From positions 3,107-16,655 of the forward strand of contig KN817782.1 of the NCBI GenBank assembly GCA_000827495.1: a stretch of DNA of 13,549 nt, given 5' to 3'. This document shows, piece after piece, positions 1 to 7,000 of the stretch. A program made the position numbers and the translations under genes. The notes beneath the pieces were generated by a model. The model did no database searches. It was not told the DNA's origin and saw nothing but the letters and a program-made list of their open reading frames with translations. The stretch's first letter is position 1; each line of letters begins with the position of its first letter. The DNA is from Hypholoma sublateritium FD-334 SS-4 (taxonomy: Eukaryota; Basidiomycota; Agaricomycetes; Agaricales; Strophariaceae).

Positions 1-3000
1 TACGGTGATCTTTCGCGAGCTACTTATCCCCCCGGCAATAGAATGCCTTATATGCCTCCGCAAGGACCGCCGCCTCCGCCTCCGCCGCATAATAACCCTT
101 CCAATCCTCCTGGACAACTTCCGACCGAAGCTGAATGGCAAATCAATAACAAAATTAACTTGAACCATATTCCCTCCTGGGACGGTCGCGGAGAAAGCAT
201 CATCGATTACATTAGCGAAATGTCGTCTTACGCTATTCTAGGAGATAAGATGAACATAGGAATAGGCAAGATTGCCCCCCTTAAATGGACAGGTAGTGCT
301 CGAGCGTGGTGGGACGCTATTCCGATCTTGGACAGGCGTTTCTACGGCCAAAATTGGGACTCTCTACTAGTTGCGTTACAATGGTATTATATGAACGATA
401 CCTGGACGCAGCAGCGTGACCAGGAGTTCCAAGAAATGAAGTTCCGACAAAAGGATCACCACAACGAACAGCCCGTAGAATTCCTACAACGACGCATTCG
501 ATATCATTCCTTTCTACATCCCACCGAAACGGACGGCCCGACCGCTATCGCGCGAGTTCTGCGTACTCAACCCCCAGAGTGGGGAGTAACCTTGAACCCG
601 CATACTTCGCCCACGTTCTTTGAATTGTTGAACACGGCTAGAAAATACCAAGCTATCCTTGAGAGTAGTTGGGTAACGGGCGAGGCTGTGAGGAAAGCGT
701 CTAGTTCCGCGTCGTATACCGGATCCGCCCGACGAAGATCTTTTCGCAGGCGACGTGACGCTAACCTCGCCGAATCAGGAGAAGTTGAGGAATTTAGTGA
801 GTCCACGGATTCCAGCGAAGAGCGTGAAGTGCTTTTCACTACGAAGAAGGCAAAGGGAGATAGTAAAAGGTCTCTGAAGAAGCGAATGGAATGGCCCCAC
901 GGCAAGTCGATTAACGGCTATGAATTCCGAAGAGACGATTCAGTAGAAAGTGCGCGCCCCCCAAAGGGAAACTGTTACATTTGCACTAGTCCTAAGCACG
1001 TTTTTCGTGACTGTCCACACCATGGCCGCTTCTCGCTCCTTCGCGAAGCGAACTTGATTGAACTGGACGTAGACCCTGCGGAGGAGGATGCTGCGAACCA
1101 GGAGTACCTCGCTAGTTTACAACAATCTAACTCCTCTTCTGCTTATGAGAGCGTAGGCTCCACTTCAGAGGAAGTTCGAATTGCTCTGGAAGTTGAAACC
1201 GACGTGCATGGACCGGCGACCGTAACGGAAACGGATCCTCCCAGGAATCGAAATGAGAGAAGAAGACTGGCCTTTGAGGCGCACAAGAACGAGGAAACTA
1301 AAAATAAACTTACTCAAGTAACGCGACGAATGAAACGTCATAATTACTCTTCTCGGGAAAAGATTAACATGGAGGATACGGAATCGAAAAGCGAGCGAGA
1401 CGACGCTCCTATCATAGCCGCGGTCAAAGGACGATCTCTGCCTGAAGGACTAGGTTCGCTAGGAACTAAATCCTTGCGAATATTCACGAAAATTCTCGGA
1501 ATTAATCGAGAAGCTACTGAAACTCGTCTGGATTCAGGAGCGGATATAACCCTTATGTCGGAGGAATGTTACAATTCTGTCGAAGGCTTGCCTAAAATTC
1601 GAGACGGAATGCGAATGAAGTTATATCACCTTACTGGAGGAGCTAAAGTCTTAGGCTATGTCCGCACAGTTATATTTGCGAACGCGACCGATGGAACGAT
1701 AGTGAGCTTCGAGCTAGAAGCCTACGTAGTGCGAGGAATGCGCGTTCCTCTGCTCTTAGGAGAGGACTTTCAATCTACCTACGAAATTGGCATCATTCGT
1801 CACGCCAGTGGACGGACGGAAGTCAAAGTTGGGAATCGTGAGCCCAGAACAATCGAGGCTTCATCAGCCCCGGGAGTCGAATTAGGCTTTGAAATTCGAC
1901 AGGCCTTCATATCTCAATCGTTCGTACGCGCTAAAGCAGTCCGCAGGGCGAAAGCTAGAAACTCTACGGAAGAACGGGGATACCCCGTAGTCGCGGCCCA
2001 GGACGTTATCATATCTAAAGGAGCCGTACATAATGTAAAGGTTAAGGCGGACTTCGGTACCAAGAAAGAATGGCTCGTAGAGAAATTCATTATCGGCACG
2101 GACACCCCCGACGTTTTAGCCACACCTGCTACGTGGATCAACTCCGATCACCCATTTCTTCCCATCGCCAATCCTAGCTCTCGAGCTTGGTGCATTCGGG
2201 CTGGAGATGTAGTTGGCTACTTGATAGACGAGGAGGCGCTAGATCGACCGGATGATGCTATGAGAGAACGCATGGCTGCTGCAGCGGATGTGATTCGATC
2301 TGTGATTACGGGCACGCTAAGAGAACAGGATCTCGCAGACGCCTCTCCTGCCCCGGATCAGACGGAAGAAGACAAATTCGAAGAAGACGAACAGTGGGGA
2401 CCTAAAACCACCGCTATGAGTCCGGAAGAAACAAATGAGGATGTCTCTCAGCTAGTAAATCTGGGACCGGACATCCCCGATAACGTCAAGAACCGATTGG
2501 AAGACGTATTGAAAAAGAATGAACGTGCTTTCGGAGTAAATGGACGTCTTGGACAAGTCAACGCTAAGGTGACCATTCCTCTAAAGCCAGGAGTACAGCC
2601 GATCTCGCTGCCCATGTACGGATCCTCTCCCGCTAAAAGAGAAGTAGTGGATCAACAAGTCAAAGCTTGGTTTGAAGCGGGTGTAATTGAACCGTCCGTA
2701 AGCCCGTGGGGATTCCCCATGGTCGTGGTCTATAGGAACGGCAAACCGAGACTCGTGATAGACTATCGTAAACTCAACGCGCAGACGATATCTGATGAGT
2801 TTCCTATTCCAAGACAGAATGAGATTATTCAGGCTCTATCGGGGTCTCAAGTTCTCTCTTCCTTCGACGCTCTAGCCGGATTCACGCAATTAGAGATGGC
2901 AGATGAAGAAAAGGAAAAAACGGCCTTCCGTTGTCATTTGGGACTATGGCAATTCAAGAGAATGCCGTTTGGTCTGCGCAACGGCCCGTCAATTTTCCAA

Positions 3001-3268
3001 CGTATAATGCAAAACGTCCTGTCGCCGTTTTTATGGATCTTCGCTTTAGTTTATATCGACGATATCGTGGTCTACAGTAAGAACTGGGAAGACCATTTAA
3101 TCCATCTAGACAAAGTCCTCGGCGCCATAGCGAAAGCAGGCATCACGCTCTCTCCGGCCAAATGTTTTGTAGGCTACTCATCTATACTGCTCCTCGGCCA
3201 GAAGGTTTCACGATTAGGATTGTCTACGCACGCGGAGAAAGTCGCAGCAATAATGGAGCTAGCCCGCC
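1..3268 (+). CDS. Ty3/gypsy (chromovirus-type) gag-pol polyprotein, 5' part: Gag, protease, reverse transcriptase (partial; interrupted by insertion)
   Basis: This is the first part of a single-frame Gag-Pol polyprotein of an LTR retrotransposon. The frame is open from base 1; the first visible Met is at 43 (numbering below), but the true start is probably upstream. Residues 1-25 are proline-rich and about 30-210 look like a Gag/capsid region, followed by a basic and acidic Ser-rich linker. A CCHC zinc knuckle has C311, C314, H319, C324 (nt 973-1014) and would bind RNA. The retropepsin-type protease has its catalytic DSGAD at D497 (nt 1531) and the second motif, LLLGEDF, around nt 1755. The reverse transcriptase has D942 plus YIDD at 1004-1007 (nt 3052-3063), the usual metal-binding triad. 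Gag and Pol are not separated by a stop or frameshift. The frame is broken at 3268 by a DNA transposon; the roughly 33 residues read after it belong to the insert. The family assignment is firm. Confidence 0.93.
3261..3268. repeat. Target site duplication, left copy
   Basis: AGCCCGCC immediately precedes the left inverted repeat and matches 4040-4047 exactly. Retaining only one copy gives an uninterrupted pol frame encoding an ELARPRSVADLQ-like join, as expected for Ty3/gypsy Pol. Confidence 0.88.
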
Positions 3269-3278
3269 CAAGGGGGTG
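3269..3278 (+). repeat. Left terminal inverted repeat of the 771-bp element
   Basis: CAAGGGGGTG is the exact reverse complement of the right end at 4030-4039. The next bases are GC on the left and CC on the right (read inward), so similarity decays after about 12 bp. Confidence 0.88.
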
Positions 3279-3335
3279 GCAAAATTTGAAAATAAAACCC
3301 TATGTCAACTTAATATTTTCAGTAAATTTTCGGGA

Positions 3336-3346
3336 ACCTACCTACC
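3336..3346 (+). repeat. Subterminal direct repeat ACCTACCTACC, left copy
   Basis: ACCTACCTACC occurs here, 67 bp inside the left end, and again in the same orientation at 3991-4001, 38 bp inside the right end. Each copy is preceded at a short distance by TTTCGGG. Repeated subterminal words in DNA transposons are often transposase-binding sites; that role here is inference. Confidence 0.5.
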
Positions 3347-3990
3347 TTATGTCACGTGAATTTTCCATATAAGGCAACTCTTGGCGTTTAGTCATCAAAG
3401 TTACATGTTCTGTGGGAGGCAGCATCCTCTCCGGACTCTCTTCGGTCACCCATGCACTGATCTGGCTTGTTTATTGCTGCTGCCACTGCACCTAGGTGCC
3501 TCTAATTCAGCACTGAGCAGTCCCCAAATGATATGTGGTGCACGCTGCACCTTGGCCGCACCACGGCTGCACCATGTGACATGCGTACTGCATCCGGATT
3601 CCGCGACACTACTTAATCATTAAGTACCACCATAGCCATGTAGTGTGTCCATGAATCATGATGCTGTCTGCATGCACCATGGCCATGCTATCTGTGTAGT
3701 GTCTCTGATGCCGGCCATGTACACCACAGCCGTGCACAGATTACCACCTGCAGGCTACACAATGCACCTGTCTCCATCATCCATGATGCGACATACTCCC
3801 TCTTTTTGATATAAAAATTAAATTAAATATACTTTTCTGAGCATTGTTCACCAATTATTCAAATATATTAAAGGGAATAGGTGATATAGAGACTGATAAT
3901 CCATTTTATGCATGTAATTTAGACACAAAACAACCAAAAAAACAGTGAAAAAAAGGTATGTCAGAAAAAAATTTCGGGCCTGGCGGCTGG

Positions 3991-4001
3991 ACCTACCTAC
4001 C
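3991..4001 (+). repeat. Subterminal direct repeat ACCTACCTACC, right copy
   Basis: This is the second copy of the word at 3336-3346. It is also preceded by TTTCGGG (3972-3978), here with a longer spacer. Confidence 0.5.
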
Positions 4002-4011
4002 AGCATCCGGT

Positions 4012-4029
4012 CCGGGATTCTAATCCCGG
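4012..4029. repeat. Subterminal perfect hairpin of the 771-bp element
   Basis: CCGGGATT (4012-4019), a 2-nt spacer and AATCCCGG (4022-4029) form an 8-bp perfect inverted repeat touching the right terminal repeat. No matching hairpin occurs at the left end, so the two ends are asymmetric. Confidence 0.7.
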
Positions 4030-4039
4030 CACCCCCTTG
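4030..4039 (-). repeat. Right terminal inverted repeat of the 771-bp element
   Basis: CACCCCCTTG is the exact reverse complement of the left terminus. It directly abuts a perfect hairpin at 4012-4029. Confidence 0.88.
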
Positions 4040-4047
4040 AGCCCGCC
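4040..4047. repeat. Target site duplication, right copy
   Basis: AGCCCGCC immediately follows the right inverted repeat and is identical to 3261-3268. The pol frame resumes right after it. Confidence 0.88.
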
Positions 4048-6674
4048 CCCGTTCAGTGGCTGATCTACAGAAATTCTTAGGGATGGTAGTTTACTTCTCA
4101 CAGTACATCCCTTCGTATTCCTTCATTGCAGCTCCCTTATTCGCTCTGTTACGCAAAGGAGTCAGATGGCATTGGGACCAAGAACAGGAAGTAGCGTGGC
4201 GAAGGGCTAAAGAAGCCTTAGCCGCGGCGCCGGTCTTAGGACATCCCGTACTGGGAGCGCCATATCGACTCTACACCGACGCGTCCGACATCGCCATCGG
4301 CGCCAGCTTGCAACAAGTCCAGACGATAATGGTCGGCGATCTGAAGGATACTCCTATGTACGAAAGGCTACGACGAGCCTGGGAAGCCGGAGGACCGGCC
4401 TCGTCCTTATATCCTACATTATTGCGCGAAATACAGGAGCAAGACCAACCGGATAGTTGGGCAGCAACGCTGGACGAAACAATTGTTCACGTCGAAAGAG
4501 TCATTGCCTACTGGAGCCGAACTCTTAAATCAGCGGAACGGAACTATAGCGCTACAGAACGTGAAGCTTTGGGCGCCAAAGAAGCCTTAGTTAAGTTTCA
4601 ACCTTTTATCGAAGGCGAAAGAATTATATTGGTAACGGACCACGCCGCTCTGCAATGGGCTCGAGCATATGAGAATGCGAATCGGCGTCTTGCGGCGTGG
4701 GGGGCGGTATTTGCAGCCTATCCAGGCTTGCGAATAGTACATAGGCCCGGACGAGTACATTCAAACGTGGACCCACTCTCGAGATTACCGAGAATTCCGC
4801 CGCACAATTCGCCGATGAGGGATGATCTTCATGCTATAGTCCAGGAGGAATCCAAAAGAACGGTTGCGCAAGAAGCGGAGGATAAATCTTCATACGCGCC
4901 AGCCCCAAGAGCAGCCTTCTCAGCAGAATGGTGGGACGATATGATCGACAAAGAAGCGTTAACCATTATGACCAGGAAACAACGACGTGAAAAGGAGTCA
5001 GCTCCCACCCTGGAGCAAACTACGACGAAGGAAGCTTCGCCGAGCGGGAACGAAAGCGTAAACCCAGTAGCGGATTTACCTTTTCCAGCAGACGATCATT
5101 GGACGTACCCAGTCGAGTTCGACAAACCTCTGGATACTCCAGAAGAAAATTGGGAGAAGAAAACTCACCTGTTGATAGGACTCAGCGACGAACTCGTGAC
5201 TAAATTCGCGCAGGGCTACTCCAAGGATCCGTTCTTCAAGAATAAATGTGCGGACGAGATACCCAGTCCTCAAACGCCTATCACTCCCTCACATTTCCGG
5301 AAATCTAAAGAAGGGCTCATATATTTCATGGACGCGGATTGGTCGTCGAGACTTTGCGTGCCGAAAGATATGATCAATTTCGCCTTGAATTGGATTCATG
5401 ATGAAGCCTCGGAAAGCGCTCATGCGGGGTACACGAGATTTCGCTCTCGATTGCTAGAATTATTCTACTGGCCGACAATGATCCAAGATGCTAAGGAATA
5501 TTGCGAGAGCTGCGACATTTGTCAAAAAATCAAGAGNGATCANTTGAAGAAAACGGGAGCTTTGCGACCTGCTCATATACCGTCGCGNCCNTTCTCNACA
5601 GTATCCTTGGATCTAATCACTGGACTACCNCNGTCAGGGGANGAAAAGTTCACAGCAGTTCTNGTCATAGTNGATAAACTTACGAAGTTCNCCATCATCA
5701 TNCCCACNTATAATGAACTCAATCGGGAAGGTTTCGCTAAGCTCTTCGTGGANCGAGTNGCCAACGTATTCGGGTTACCCAATCGTATCATAGCNGATAG
5801 AGATAAGAGATGGGCCACGGACTTCTGGCGTTCTGTAACGGCGAGCTACGGTTGCACCATGGCTCTATCCTCTTCCCATCACCCGCAGACCGACGGTCAA
5901 ACTGAAGTGCTGAACGCTACTATTGAGCAGATGCTGAGAGCTTATGTAGCGAAGGATCGTCATTCATGGGCTCAGTGGTTAAGTGTCCTAGCATACGCGT
6001 ACAATTCCGCCATACACTCGTCCACTTCACACTCTCCTAATCTCTTGCTGCTCGGTTACAACCCGCGCTTAACCTCGAACTCCATTACTGAAGAGTTGGA
6101 CCCATCAGCGCGCCCGTTTCTACCATCGCAGAGCGCTGAAGAATTCCTTAAGATAGTTGAAGAAAGGCGTAGGATAGCCAGAGATTCTCTGGTTCTAGCT
6201 CAAGAAAAGCAAGCTAAAGCGTACAACGAGAAGCGAAGAGTAGGCGAACGAATAGAAGTCGGCGACCAAGTGCTTATCAACCCTCATACGCTCAAATTAG
6301 TAGAGACAGAAGGCACAGGCAAAAAACTTGTTCAGCGAACCATAGGCCCTTTTGAAGTCCTCGAGAAAATTAACCCGGTGGTGTACCGCGTCCGGCTACC
6401 AGACACCTACCCCATGCACCCAGTCTTTAATATAGCCCATCTGAAGAAATACCGACCTTCACCGCCCAGATTCGGAGAGAGAGCGACATTACCTTCGACG
6501 AGGGATTTTTTAGCTTCTCAAGAGTACGAAGTGGAAGCTATCATAGGGCACCGGCTTCTAGGCAGGAAAACTGGAAATCGTAGACAATTCCTCGTCAGGT
6601 GGGCCGGTTACGGGCCAGCGGACGACTCGTGGATCTCAGAATACGACCTCAGGAATGCCCCGGAAGTTAAATGA
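4048..6674 (+). CDS. Ty3/gypsy gag-pol polyprotein, 3' part: RNase H, integrase, GPY/F module, chromodomain
   Basis: This continues the interrupted polyprotein. The open frame has no true start of its own: an apparent GTG start at 4056 lies inside the RT-to-RNase H connection. Numbering from 4056, RNase H has D75 in YTDAS, an ATERE motif and a VTDHAAL motif. Integrase has an HHCC zinc site H448-x7-H456-x29-C486-x2-C489 and a catalytic triad D519, D581, E617 with exact D-x35-E spacing. A GPY/F-type module (GPFEVLEKINPVVYRVRLP) follows, and a chromodomain runs from Y824 to the end, with RWAGY and DSW aromatic residues. Chromodomains of this class are known to steer integration to marked chromatin. 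Coding bases 43-3268 plus 4048-6674 total 5853, which is 1951 codons, so frame is kept across the insertion. Sixteen Ns fall between 5537 and 5795. Confidence 0.93.
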
Positions 6675-7000
6675 GAGTACCTACGTCTCCACAATCTTGG
6701 TTAGCGGTCCCACTCTCCATATCTACCTCAACCAGGACTCGCGTCTGACGATAAATTATGAATCATTTATTGTGATAATTAATTTATGAGCCTTCATGCA
6801 AAGGAAGTGGGAAACGATCCTCTACGATAAGCGGACTTTGAATTAGCGAACACGTGACGGTTGAATTTGAGAAATGAAAAGTTGCAAGTNGCTCCTTCTT
6901 CCTGATCCGATTGTCTATCTGCCTCCGTAGGCGTTAGATATCGAACTCGAGAACTGCTCAGCGTACCATCTAGCTGCTGTCACCGGCGCCAGAACGTGCA
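6675..7000. other. Intergenic stretch between pol and ORF2
   Basis: No gene is seen in these 326 bp. It contains an AT-rich stretch with an imperfect inverted repeat (ATAAATTAT at 6751-6759 against ATAATTAATTTAT at 6775-6787), a purine-rich run at 6800-6814 broken by one T, a CACGTG word at 6851-6856, and one N at 6890. A TAG in the ORF2 frame at 6971 closes that frame upstream of its first ATG. The stretch could hold the promoter of ORF2, or part of a 3' LTR; neither is demonstrable without a second copy of the element. Confidence 0.5.

Larger units (their letters stand above)
3269..4039. mobile_element. 771-bp non-autonomous DNA transposon, hAT-like by ends, inserted in pol
   Basis: The element begins CAAGGGGGTG (3269-3278) and ends CACCCCCTTG (4030-4039), a perfect 10-bp terminal inverted repeat that continues to 11 of 12. 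It is flanked by an identical 8-bp direct repeat, AGCCCGCC. An 8-bp duplication and a CA..TG terminus fit the hAT superfamily; Zisupton-type (KDZ) elements are, from memory, also reported with 8-bp duplications, so that alternative stands. No convincing coding region exists inside; the longest plus-strand frame after the left end is 80 codons and looks random. The terminal regions, especially 3800-3975, are AT-rich, while the core (3500-3790) is rich in CATG, GCAC and CCATG words. Its base composition differs clearly from the surrounding pol. Confidence 0.88.
1..6674 (+). mobile_element. Ty3/gypsy LTR retrotransposon (Metaviridae, chromovirus-like), incomplete in window
   Basis: The domain order Gag, PR, RT, RNase H, IN, chromodomain on one strand defines a Ty3/gypsy chromovirus-type element. 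The 5' LTR and primer binding site lie outside the window. No 3' LTR could be recognised between 6675 and 10057, because there is no second copy to compare with, so the right boundary is unknown. If ORF2 (7001-9832) belongs to the element, it extends at least to about 9690. This copy is disabled by the insertion at 3269-4039. Confidence 0.85.

Noticed and set aside
3162..3359. Alternative plus-strand frame overlapping the end of RT
   Set aside because: It overlaps the well-supported RT frame and crosses the insertion border; it is a shadow.
3381..3623. 80-codon open frame inside the 771-bp insert
   Set aside because: Its sequence is low-complexity with no recognisable domain, and it lies within a non-autonomous element; it looks like chance.
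3269..4039. The interruption as a large intron
   Set aside because: Perfect terminal inverted repeats plus an 8-bp target duplication explain it as a transposon, and the ends do not follow GT..AG.
4056..4058. GTG as the start of a separate second polyprotein
   Set aside because: The codon sits inside the RT-RNase H connection, and the frame joins exactly to the upstream pol once the insert and one target copy are set aside.
6800..6814. Purine-rich run as a polypurine tract preceding a 3' LTR
   Set aside because: It is interrupted by T and no TG dinucleotide follows directly. With no second LTR copy to compare, it cannot be supported.
6980..6993. Minus-strand TGGCGCCGGTGACA as a retroviral-type primer binding site
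   Set aside because: It resembles the start of some tRNA-primed sites, but no LTR end (CA) abuts it and no minus-strand retroelement ORF follows.
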